Positions 36,411-46,776 of a DNA stretch of 64,000 nt are shown in pieces. Where the stretch lies: the NCBI GenBank assembly GCA_900074885.1, contig FJUW01000053.1:256250-320249 (forward strand), in the 5' to 3' direction. The notes beneath the pieces are model-generated. The model was given only the letters and a program-made list of their open reading frames with translations. It searched no databases and was not told where the DNA came from. Position numbers and translations under genes: made by a program. Each line of letters opens with the position of its first letter. The first letter of the stretch is position 1. Source of the DNA: Rhynchosporium graminicola (lineage: Eukaryota; Ascomycota; Leotiomycetes; Helotiales; Ploettnerulaceae).

Positions 36411-38718
36411 ATGGCAGCACAATCAAAACTCATTCCTCCGGACCGCACTATCCGCAGCATCATCTCGAAATGGACAGATACTTACCTCACCCATCGTACC
36501 AAAATCTCTCGAACCGTCTACCTAACCCTCTTCTTCGCCCTCCTCAACCGCATACGATCCGCCATCTCAGAACAGAAAGCAGCAGCTATTCGCCAAGCCG
36601 AAAAGCGAGTGCGAGGATCAATCGCGCTGGGTAAAGGCGAGGCGCCGAAGAGGCAGAAGGTGGAGTTGAATCGGGAGTTCTTCAAGAATCTATTTAGGTT
36701 GTTGAGGATCTGTATACCGGGATGGAAGAGCAAGGAGTTCAGGCTGTTGATCAGCCATAGCGTGTTCTTGGTTATTAGGACTCTGATTAGTCTGAAGGTT
36801 GCGGCTATGGATGGGGCGCTGGTGTCGAGTCTGGTGAGAGGTAGGGGCAAGGACTTTTTGATTGGGATCTTATGGTGGATGGTGATTGCCGTTCCGGCAA
36901 CTTTTACAAATTCCATGGTTCGTTCGTGGAGAACCTTACAGAAGCTGTGCTGACTTTGCTATAGCTTTCGTACCATCAGTGCAAGCTATCGCTACAGTAC
37001 CGGACACGTTTAACGAAGTGCATACACGACAAATACCTTTCGAATATGACGTTTTACTCTCTCTCCGCCCTGGACGATCGGATAAAGAATGCGGACCAGT
37101 TGATTACTGTGGATGTTTCGAAGTTTTCCAATAGTCTGGCGGAATTATACGGGAATTTGGCGAAGCCAACACTGGATATGTTGATCTACAACTATTCTCT
37201 GTCGAAAAGTGTTGGAGGAGAAGGTAATGCACCGCCAAAACCTTGACAGGGCGCATCTAACTTTACCAGGCCTATTTTTCATGTCACTTCTCGTCCAACT
37301 TTCAGCAAATGTTATGAGGGCATTGACCCCTCCATTTGGAAAATATGTGGCGGACGAAGCAAGATTAGAAGGCGAATTTCGATTCGAGCATTCGAGATTA
37401 ATAGACTATAGTGAAGAAATTGCATTGTACAATGGTCACGAAGCTGAGAAAGATACGTTGGACAAGGGATACTTTACTCTGATCAAGCACGTCAACTGTA
37501 AGTGCACTAAATCATTCCTCGAGCCTAGTTGACAGACATAGATATTTTACGGCGGCGGTTCACCCACGGTATCATGGAGGACTTCATCATCAAATACGTA
37601 TGGGGAGCCCTTGGACTTGTCCTCTGCAGTGTCCCAGTATTTTTCAAGATCCCAGGAGCGTCAGCTCAAACGATGGGAGACAGAACAGAGAGTTTCGTTA
37701 CCAACAGAAGGCTACTTCTCTCCAGCTCTGATGCTTTTGGTCGGGTCATGTTCTCTTACAAAGAAGTCACCGAACTAGCCGGATACACATCTCGTGTGGC
37801 CACACTTTTAGAGGTCATGGATGATATTAAAGCCGGTCGTTTCGAGAAGACCTTGGTGTCTGACGATAATGGCGGCCAGCAACTCGAACTCATGCGTGGG
37901 CGTGGAATGGTGATTGAGAGTGAGGACATCGAATTTATCGATGTGTAAGCCTTCACCTTCTCCTCCACAAACCCTCATTAACACCTCCTAGCCCGATCAT
38001 CACACCCGGCGGTAGCGTCCTCGTCCGCGCCCTCTCATTCTCCATGAAACGTGGCGACCACGTCCTAGTAGTCGGTCCCAACGGTTGCGGTAAATCCTCT
38101 TTATTCCGTATCTTGGGTGGTCTATGGCCCGTATATGGCGGCACAGTGCGAAAACCCCCCTTATCACAAGTCTTCTACGTCCCCCAAAGACCATATCTCT
38201 CTGCTGGCTCGCTGCGCCAACAGATCACCTACCCAGATTCTTTGAGGGCTATGCATGCTAAGGGGATCACGGATGCGGACCTTCTGGCTATTCTCAAGAT
38301 TCTGGATCTCGATCACCTCGTCTCCTCGTTTCCGGCAGGCTGGGATGCTGAAGCTGAATGGCGAGACGTTCTTTCCGGTGGTCTCCAGCAACGCGTCGCC
38401 ATGGCTCGCCTGTTTTATAATCGCCCTAAATACGCCATCCTAGATGAATGTACATCTTCTGTCACCTTGGAAATGGAAAAGATTATGTATGAAGAAGCGA
38501 AGCGGTTACGCATCACTCTTATGACTGTTAGTCATCGCAGGAGTTTGTGGAATTATCATAGTAGGATTTTGCAGTTTGATGGGCAGGGAGGATATGTTTT
38601 CACGGGCTTAGATCCCGAGAAGAGGTTGAAGCTTGAAGACGAGAAGGACGAGTTGGAGATGAAACTCAGGCAGGTACCAGAGATCGAGAGGAGGATTGAG
38701 GAGTTGTGCGCTGCTTGA
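36411..38718 (+). CDS. Peroxisomal fatty-acyl-CoA ABC half-transporter, ABCD family (Pxa1/Pxa2-like)
   Basis: ABCD half-transporters dimerise in the peroxisomal membrane and import long-chain acyl-CoA for beta-oxidation. Exons are 36411..36917, 36965..37223, 37270..37497, 37542..37944 and 37992..38718 (introns 44-47 nt), giving 707 aa. An N-terminal basic/hydrophobic segment is followed by TMD helices ([30 protein letters not shown]) and the ALDP-type block [12 protein letters not shown]. The EAA-like motif region is [13 protein letters not shown]. The nucleotide-binding domain has Walker [10 protein letters not shown] (about 38077), Q-loop VPQRPY, signature [13 protein letters not shown], Walker [12 protein letters not shown] and the switch His in TVSHRRS. 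At exon 4 an alternative acceptor 6 nt upstream stays in frame (at 37535), but the chosen one matches the family better. No lesion seen. I cannot decide between the Pxa1 and Pxa2 orthologues. Confidence 0.93.
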
Positions 38719-39420
38719 TTAAGGAGTGGGAAAGGGTTGGAATAGGCCGGACAGAGAGCACATAGTAATGAGAGCTGTGTTTAACATCTAAAACATGTTC
38801 AGATCCCGTTGTCATACCTCTGTTCATCATCTTTCTATCTCTGCTGTATAATGCATCGTTACATCTACAGTGTAAAATCATCACTCCCTATATACACAAC
38901 ACAACCTTCACCATTCCTACCTCGCTCCCTCCCTTTAGCCCATTTCAAACGCTAGCCTCGCTACAAAGAATCTCAGCTCACTCCTATTCGCTCTGCCTTC
39001 ACTGACGACTCCACAAAGCACCCTCTTCGCCCTCCTTTCGTCCTTGTCCATATACATAATTTTTTCCTATCATCCTTCCCTTCCCTTCTTCCCTCTCCTT
39101 ACTCTCCGAAATCCCAAGCTAGCTCAAGACCATGTATCTCAAGCCTATAATATAGGTACCTGTTCTTCGAATCGCTTGCTCGCATGCGGCATCAAATGAA
39201 TGAACTGATGACCACACCCGTCGCTCCAGCCCTGGCTTACCAATGCGTGCTCGACCAACTTCAAGATCAGAATCAGAGACCGGACCCAGTCCAGTCCAAT
39301 CTAATCCGGCCCTGCATGTATTTCTTTCCCCTGACGCTGACTGAAGATGGTGCCGCTTTTCCCTTCTCTTCTCTTCTCTTCTTTCTCGTGTGAACATTCG
39401 CATGCATGCAAGCCTCATAT
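38719..39420. other. Intergenic between convergent genes
   Basis: About 0.7 kb between the ABC transporter stop and the stop of the secreted-protein gene on the other strand. It is rich in CT tracts (about 38900-39110 and 39355-39390). No gene seen. Confidence 0.45.
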
Positions 39421-39837
39421 TCACATCCTCGCATCGAAATCCGCTGGCACAGCATCACCAGGTATATACTCATGTGTCGTCATCTTGCTTCCCCCTCCTC
39501 CTACAAGAACGCGTACACCCACGCCTGGGAACGAGGAGAGAACGTTGGGCTGTGGTTGGATCTGTGGCTGTGGTGGAAGTTGGAGTTGTGGGAATTTGTG
39601 AGATTCGGGTTGAGACTGAGATTGAGATTGAGGTTGTGATTTCCTCTGCAGCAGAGATTGCGAGAGAGAATTCGCTGCTATTTGCGAGATTGAGACGTCC
39701 CGGTTGAAATCTAGGTAGGATTCGAGGGTGTGGATACCGGGTTGTGGGTGTGGTTGTGGTTCTGGGATTGGTATTGCGTGGATGCGAGTGGGTGAGGATA
39801 AGAGGAGGAGAAGAGGGAGGAGAGTCGAGGTGTACAT
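39421..39837 (-). CDS. Small secreted Pro/Gln/Ser-rich protein (hypothetical)
   Basis: A 138-aa single-exon product with a clear signal peptide: MYTSTLLPLLLLLSSP, cleavage expected after an HA-type site near residue 21. The mature part starts with IPIPEPQPHPQPG, then has a Ser/Gln/Pro dipeptide-rich stretch (QPQSQSQSQPESH, QPQIQPQPN), and ends with a Gly-rich VGVRVLVGGGG and an acidic tail. It has no cysteines, so it is not a classic disulfide-rich effector. It resembles cell-wall or extracellular low-complexity proteins, or could be cleaved to peptides. No family recognised. The frame could be partly favoured by the repetitive composition, so it is a plausible rather than proven gene. Confidence 0.5.
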   Translation of the reverse strand: MYTSTLLPLLLLLSSPTRIHAIPIPEPQPHPQPGIHTLESYLDFNRDVSISQIAANSLSQSLLQRKSQPQSQSQSQPESHKFPQLQLPPQPQIQPQPNVLSSFPGVGVRVLVGGGGSKMTTHEYIPGDAVPADFDARM

Positions 39838-41011
39838 TTGTGCGATTTGTGTACGCTATTGTGCTGTATACAGGAAACCTGTGATTTTTGAGTATTTTAT
39901 GACAATTAACAGCTCAAGATCATCCAAGGAATTTCCAATGAATTATTTTCAATCGTATTATTACAAAATGTGTCATACCTCCCTTTTTGCCGAAAGGCGG
40001 ATACTGTATCCATTATATACCCACCACCACGCTAAATTCATCCCATCCCATCCCATCGCAAGACATCACTTTTCTCGATTCGCTACGTCAATGTCGCAGT
40101 ACTGTTCGAACTTTTTGCCTTTCTGTCTGGAGCGATCAGGTCGAAGCGGTCGATGGTGGGTGTTGAAACGGAGCTCGGTTCGCCTAGCTCTGTGGTGCTG
40201 TTTGTTTTGTTTGGGTGAGCGGGGTGTGGTGTTTCATGCGTGAATGTGGATGTTTGATGGATTTGGTTTGTGGTGTGGTGTTTCAGAGAGAGGCTGGGGG
40301 AGGCTGAGAGATCGAGAGGTGGAATCGAGCTGAGGCTGACGTGATACGATATTGAAATTTGGGAGAATAATTCGAAGTGCTTGGATTTGGGAGGCAAGGA
40401 TGAGGTTGGACCTTGGTTGGAAAGTATTAGTGAATTGCTTGTTTTTGCGGATGGGTGGTTTATGAGATCTTAAAGTCTATCTATACACGATCAAAATCGA
40501 GAGTTTCGATACTCAAAATTCGAGGTTATCTTTTGCATTTCCATAGGTCTATCTCTCTCGTTATTGGAGATAGTACTTATTGAATCATGCGCAAATGTTG
40601 CACTGTAAGTGGAATCGGTGTTGCCATTGCTCGCTTAGTGGGCAATAGCACTCACTGGCCTAATACTGTAGTTGGGACCGATTTTTAGGATGTCTTTATC
40701 AGTGATAAAAGATGTACTTTGACCCTTTGGTTAGAGCAACTACTCTGTAGCAATGAGTCAATTAATATGGAATATCCGATCTTGCTCCTAGAAGACGGAA
40801 AATCGCACCATCATACAATATCTCGTACTTCTCCGACTATCGCTTGCAAATCCGTCCTCCCTACTGGACTCCAAAAAATGATAGAGAGTTTGAACACTTG
40901 ATGCAATCTGTCTAAACAAAATATCATGTTCGATCTGAAATACGAAAGATGATCCTTAGATCGTATTTTGAATTTCAAGTCTTTCTAGAATCGTTTCCTG
41001 CTACAACGACA
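39838..41011. other. Intergenic up to the transposon
   Basis: The left part should be the promoter of the secreted-protein gene. A 104-codon minus-strand frame at 40083-40397 is Ser/Thr/His-rich without recognisable features. Base composition is normal up to the transposon edge, so the C-to-T mutation seen inside the element does not spill over strongly. Confidence 0.4.
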
Positions 41012-41013
41012 TA
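41012..41013 (+). other. TA target-site duplication, left
   Basis: The dinucleotide TA directly precedes the left terminal repeat and recurs directly after the right one (43466-43467), as expected for Tc1/mariner-superfamily insertion. Confidence 0.8.
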
Positions 41014-41096
41014 CTAGCCGGTCCACCTCCAGTTTCGCTCGCCCACTCGCTTACTGTCGGATTAAGCAAATGCTACGTCCATGCAAATGCCACGCT
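41014..41096 (+). repeat. Left terminal inverted repeat, 83 bp
   Basis: Matches the reverse complement of 43383-43465 at 82 of 83 positions. The single difference is T here for C in the other copy, in a C-A context. Composition is balanced, in contrast to the interior. Confidence 0.95.
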
Positions 41097-41280
41097 TTTC
41101 GATACCTAAAATCGCGTTTTACTACCTAAATTAACTACTTTTGATATTACTACTAATATTCAGTTTTCATCAATTCTACCCAAAATGCTAGTACTACGTA
41201 GTAAATACTACTTTCAAAGTCATACTACTAAATCAGAGTATAAAAAGGCCTTCCGAGACGCTAAATTATAATATATAGCG

Positions 41281-43029
41281 CACCCTATAGAGAGTCCCTC
41301 TAAGGTAGCGCTCTAATTCGATATTAAGGTCTCTTCTTTACGTAAAGCTAGGTAAAGAGTAAAGAGTACTATAGCTACTAAAGGTAGCTTGAAGAAGGAG
41401 TTACTTCCTGGAAGTAGTAGCTATAATAGGCTACTTACTCCCTCCTAGGAGGAGGCTATTAGGTAGTATTACTATGATCAGTAGGAGGTAGATATAGGAG
41501 CTACTTATCTAATAGTTAAATTAGTAATCACTTATCTACTAGTAGTATAATCTCCCTACTATTATAATAATCTTCTGCTAATAGTTATATTAATTTTATA
41601 GGCCTAGACCTCTCTAAAGCTACTTCCCTCTAATTCCTAGTTTTATACCTAGCTAAAGGACTATCCAGAGCTCTATTCGATTAAGACGAAACCTATAGAA
41701 GCTATTCGACTAGAGTCGTATACAGAAGAAGTAGTAATCTAATAGTTCTAAGACCTAAGGAGAGAGATAGAAAGGCTATAAATTAATAATAGAAAGAAGC
41801 TTCTAAATATAAATGAATCTGGTATACGAGGCGCCCTTCTATATGCCGAGAGTGTAGTAGTTCTAAGGAGTATAAATATACTATATATACTAATATAAGG
41901 AAGCCGTAAAATAGTTACTATTATAGAAACTATACGTGGTGATAGAAAGAAGACACTTCCGGCCTTTATAATTTGCCCTAGAGAGATAATTATAGAAAAC
42001 TAGATATCTATAAACCTTTCTAGTAAAGAAATAATTACTTTCTCTTTAACTAGATATATTAATAACTCGATTATTATAGAATACGCTTACTATTTGATTA
42101 AACACTTATATACCGGACTAGAAAAGCTATAGAAACTACTCCTTTTAGACGGCTATAAATCTCACTATTATAAGTAATTTATAGTACTTCTTTAAGAGAA
42201 TTATATACGCCTATAGTACTTTCTAAGCTACTTGACGCATACTCTTTAGCTATTAGATATAGGCGTTTTTCGGCCTTAGAAGTACTACTACTCTTAAGCT
42301 ATTAACTTAGCTTTACGGAACTTAGATATTACCTATTTAATTACTTCTTTATTCAGAGACCTTATTAGTATTCGAGAGAAAACTATATAATATTATATAA
42401 TTCAGAACACTTTTAAGAACGCTAGAATATAGCCTCTTAGCTATAAAGCTAGACTAAAGAGAATAAGATCGTTTAGAAAGCAGAAGTTAATTAAAGAGCT
42501 AGAGTTACTTTTACTATCGCTATCTATACTAATAGATAAAGTAATATCTACTGCAACTATAGTAGAGTTATTTATTAGAAAAGATCTAACTTAGTTATCT
42601 AACGATTTAAGAGAGATCTTCTAAAGCTCGATTAAAGAAGCTATAGTATAGCTCTATAAGGCCTTAATTACTTCTACTAATAATACTATACTTTAATAAA
42701 AGCTATAGTTAAGTGCCTAAGAGAAGAAGACCTCTCGACGATCGATAAAGTAATCAAAGTCAATTAGAGGTACTATAGTAAGTATAGCTAATCTATAGCT
42801 TCAAATTCAAGCTAAAGCTAAAGCTAAAAAGATAGAAAATCGCCGGAGAGCTAAACGAGTACTTTCTTATACTATTAGAAAGTATAAGAAGTCTCTATTA
42901 AAAGCAGGAGTTTAAGCACGGAAGATAAATAAAGCTAGGAAGCTCAAATTATAAGAGTTACAGAAGAGAGGAGAGGTAGTAGTACCTGATTCAGAGCTCT
43001 ATCGACTAGAAAGAGAGCCTGATAAATAG
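41281..43029 (+). pseudogene. Degenerate Fot1/Pogo-like transposase (DDE1 superfamily)
   Basis: The reading frame is maintained without indels, but Trp, Gln and Arg positions have become TAG, TAA or TGA throughout. Order of recognisable parts: psq-like HTH (about 41310-41450), CENPB-type second DNA-binding region (about 41450-41800), DDE domain (about 41800-42420) and a basic C-terminal segment rich in RK (about 42830-42980). Start and stop cannot be fixed; the TAG at 43027 may be either the original stop or a mutated codon. Confidence 0.85.
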
Positions 43030-43382
43030 CCTATAGTCGCTGAAACTATACTTTCTACTAAAGAAGGCTACCCTGATTTAGTAGCTTCTAAGCTATAGTT
43101 TAAGGTAGATATATTCGGCGATAGCGATTAAGATTAAAATATACAGATATTATATAAGCCTAGTAGAGGTATATAAGAGGAGCTAGAGCATAATCGATAT
43201 TTGGAATTATCGCTACTAGTAGCACTTAAGGTAGAAAGCTCTAAGAGTGAAGATAATAGAGATCAATTTTATACTGGAAAAGATTATATATTATTAATAA
43301 ATTAGAGTAGTTATTTAATATTGAAATTAAAAGAAATTTAGCAGGTGAAGCACCTAAAATACTTTACTAATATAATGCCGAG

Positions 43383-43465
43383 AGCGTGGCATTTGCATGG
43401 ACGTGGCATTTGCTTAATCCGACAGTAAGCGAGTGGGCGAGCGAAACTGGAGGTGGACCGGCTAG
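43383..43465 (-). repeat. Right terminal inverted repeat, 83 bp
   Basis: Reverse-complement partner of 41014-41096; ends CCGGCTAG followed by TA. Marks the right boundary of the transposon precisely. Confidence 0.95.
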
Positions 43466-43467
43466 TA

Positions 43468-46400
43468 GGTATTGCATACTTTGGATGTTTTGAGCGTCAT
43501 TCTTCTCCAGGATGTCGGGAGGTGGAATATATTGTGGAAAGCGAAGTGTGTTGATCAAATGTTGTTAGACATCTTGCCTCCTCATAATCAAGATGTTCAA
43601 CGATACTAACCAGGTCCATTCAAAGCTAAGCATACTTCTTCTCCACAGAGTATTTCACGAGTTGTCACACTAAAGGGGAAATTCAGAGTCCGATCCCACC
43701 CCTTTGAGAAGCAGCTTTACCACTCCCTGCCGAACTAGCTTAATTTGTTGTAATTAGATCACTTATTGAGGCTGCTAGGTGCTTGAAGCCTGTCAGTAAC
43801 ACCTAAGTAAATTGATTTTTACATTTTCATCATAAAGTCAACCAGTTTCGAACCCTCCTTTCTGACCGAATCACCAGGCAGAGTTGTACCAGCTGTAAAA
43901 GTCGCCATCTAAGTCTTCCGTTTGGCAACTGCAGCCTATTACCATAGTTATCTTTCCTTCGTTTTCTCCGCCTGCTTGATTACGTCCCGGTTTCTCGGGT
44001 CCTGATAATGACGGAACAGACCTGACGTAAGTCGCAACATTGTACATACTGAAAGGTCATAAGCTGAAGCACATCAACGACCGCTTCCTTGAGCCTTTTC
44101 GTCATAAACTAGGCCCTGTCTCAAGTACTATCCTTCTTCTGCCTGAAATAAGCTATGCGTTCCAGAACTAATAAGGTAATAATATATGGAGCCTTATTCC
44201 TATTTTTGACGAAGTCAATCCCAAAAAATTGCCATCTCTACTAAGTCGGAGAGCTCTACAGCTTGCAGCTCCTTTCAAATATGCTTGATTATAGCCAAGG
44301 TGAACTACAAGCTATTATGTCCGATTTACCAATATCTGCAGTTGGCTCATAGAAGGTTAATTTATCTCCTCTTAGCTAAGAATTTCGGGCGATACAAATC
44401 GGAGACTCTAGCTAGCCTATTAGATGTACGTGACTTAAACACTTAACGATTTTCGTAGAAGTCTTATTAAGATACGTTTAAATTGATAAGAACTATAGTA
44501 TAATAGTTAAAAGTTATATCTAAATATATTTCTTTATAGTTTCGTAAGAGTTGTATGATTTAGGTATTACATCCCTTATTCTAGCTATCTCCTCCTTTCT
44601 TTCCGGAAATGTGACGATTTATTGTTTTACAGGAAGGTCGTATGACCCTAGCCCTATTATAGTACCGGCGTATACATAATATAATTAATTCTATTGTAAG
44701 AAATAATATATTTATGTTAAAGTAAAAGTATAAACAATAATTATTTTTATTCATTATATTCAATTAACTATAGTGAATTAATTATATTTTATATACAGAC
44801 GTAGAAAACAAAAAAAGGCGACAGCACGATAGTAACTTCTATAAATATAAATGATTATTATGATTTATCTCCGATATACTAATCAGAGACTTCGATTCAT
44901 ATCAACCTGTATCGGAGAAGTTCCTTATAAAGAGAAGATACACGTGGCCAAGTTCGAAAATTGGTCGATCAGAGGTACTAGAATAAGCTGCGAAATATTC
45001 GCAATATAATCATGAATTATACTTTAAATAGATAATACGAATCGAAGACTCCGATTAGTATATTATAGCAAGTAGGATTCTGTCTTCTTCATTTCAGGTA
45101 CTCTCTTAGTACTATAGCTTTCTATACTCGAGCAAAGAAAATGAATCATTCTGATATTAATAATTATATATAGATGAGCTCGGATCATTCTTTACTAGCC
45201 CATCAACGTTTAATTACAGATATAACAGTCAGTACCTCGATGAGAAGGTTAATAAGGCAACGCAGCTGCCTGTAAAGTGATATGTCGTCAAATTTCATCA
45301 AAAGTGTACGAGGATAATGGGTATGGGCATGGTCACATGTGTGGTCCGTGCGGATCTCTCTAGATAATATCTTCAGTCAACTCTCCATGGTAATTAGTAC
45401 TGCAATACGACCAACAACTTTCAACTACTCTATGCCTTACTCTAAAGATCAACGTAAACTTGCCATAAAAAGGAGCTAATAGCTAGGCCTAGGGGAATTC
45501 ACTCCTAACTCATAGAATAATAAAGATAGTTCAAATCACTCATTCTTCTATGATCTAGCCTTTATTTATTACTTTAATATTACTAGGACATTTACATATT
45601 TATTTTTACAAGATTCTTCTTAAACCTTTCAAGTATTGAAAATCTCATATCACATGAGAAAATATCCTATGTAGAGTCTCCCACCCGTATTCGTCGAAGC
45701 TACAAGCTAATAGAAGATGCGATTAACTATTAGGAAGATTACTGAATCAGAGGTAACAGATCCATCAACGACGCCACGTCTCCCCATGCTCTCCGTTATC
45801 CCAGCTACATGTTTTATGCATCGTAACTCGCAGTTGAAATATGATTTATGAACATGGGTCGGCAGCTTGCATATGCAAAATGGATGCAGACCATCGTTGA
45901 TCAAGGCGGGCTGCATGCGACGTTTCGGGATGAATTTAGAGGACCAAATAAGCTTACTGGTCAAATAAAGATATCGCATTCGTAGCAAATGCCACTACTG
46001 CATGACCTTCGGCTTTTGTGCCACCTTCGATAGGGTATAGTGAGTCCCTTCCTCACCAACTACTACTCGAGTACCTACTTTTCTTGATGGCTATAAAGCA
46101 ACCAAATCATACGCTCAATGGCATGATATCCCTGAAAATGTCAGATCAGCATTTGATCTTTTACCCTTAAGAGTAGATTACCACCGAGCCTGGTTTACAC
46201 TCATGTTTGGTGTCCACATCAATTTCCGGATTTGATATTCTGTTAAGAAAGGCGCCTTCTATTTACGCTCTTGATAACCCACACAGCTATTTGTCTCGCC
46301 TGGGGAGTGCCCTTGGTCAAAGATGTCTTGGGGATCATTACAAAGAATATTCATACGCCCGAGTTGTAACAGATGAACGATTCTGTAGCTATTAAAAGTG

Positions 46401-46776
46401 AGCTTTGTCTCAATCGGCGGCGTAGCTGCATGCCTGCAAGCCAGTAAGCCTGCATCGTGACCGGATTTTGTTTCAAGGTTGTCGTGTAGCCAGCCATGCA
46501 GGTAGAAGCCGCAGCCTGGGCCCTATGATACTCATCCACGTCTCGCTTACCAGCCTGGACAAACAGTCTCGTCAGCCTTGTTTTGAGAGTTAGGCAAACC
46601 CATTGTGGTCGGTATTGACCAATCGTTCAAGCCATGCATCAAAACTTCTTTCAAAGTGAGTCGCATCACGCAGCTCTCTTACATGCCGATATCCTTATAA
46701 CATTAGGGAGTTATCTTACCCAATCCAGCATTTTCTCCGCTGTTCTCTTGTTATCAATTTGCGCGAGATCAGCACG
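43468..46776. other. Gene-poor stretch right of the transposon, partly AT-rich
   Basis: The first 0.9 kb has normal composition. About 44400-45240 is strongly AT-rich and C-poor, like the transposon interior, and is listed separately. No convincing gene on either strand. The last part must contain the promoter, and possibly a 5' exon, of the gene starting at 46777. Confidence 0.45.
44400..45240. repeat. AT-rich, RIP-like degraded repeat of unknown type
   Basis: Composition matches the interior of the nearby transposon: long TATA/AATA runs and few CA/TG steps. That suggests an old repeat worn down by C-to-T mutation. It contains an imperfect 26-bp inverted repeat at 44873-44898 and 45039-45064 (three mismatches). 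I found no terminal repeats or transposase motifs to classify it. Confidence 0.4.

Larger units (their letters stand above)
41014..43465 (+). mobile_element. Fot1/Pogo-type Tc1-mariner DNA transposon, complete but RIP-mutated
   Basis: A 2,452-bp element bounded by 83-bp terminal inverted repeats starting CTAGCCGG and flanked by TA. The interior is extremely AT-rich and almost free of CA/TG dinucleotides, the mark of repeat-induced point mutation. A single frame, codon phase of position 41281, still reads as a pogo-like transposase for about 1.7 kb. It has an HTH segment (SYNRLLTPS, stop, EEAIR), then NINESGIR (41806-41829) where the family has a DE pair, so the first catalytic Asp appears changed to Asn. 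Next come LLLLDGYKSHYY (Asp codon 42148-42150) and LLDIGVFRP (Asp codon 42256-42258), then a basic tail NRRRAKRVLS. All three DDE blocks stay in register with dozens of TAG/TAA codons between them. The copy cannot make transposase but could be moved by an active relative. Confidence 0.92.

Noticed and set aside
18514..38718. Functional link between the Tsc13-like reductase and the peroxisomal ABCD transporter
   Set aside because: Both concern very-long-chain acyl-CoA, but they are about 17 kb apart with unrelated genes between them, so this is most likely coincidence.
40083..40397. 104-codon minus-strand frame
   Set aside because: Low-complexity Ser/Thr/His composition explained by local base bias; no signal peptide or domain.
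43980..44360. Possible retrotransposon polyprotein traces
   Set aside because: No integrase, reverse-transcriptase or LTR signature could be supported in any frame.
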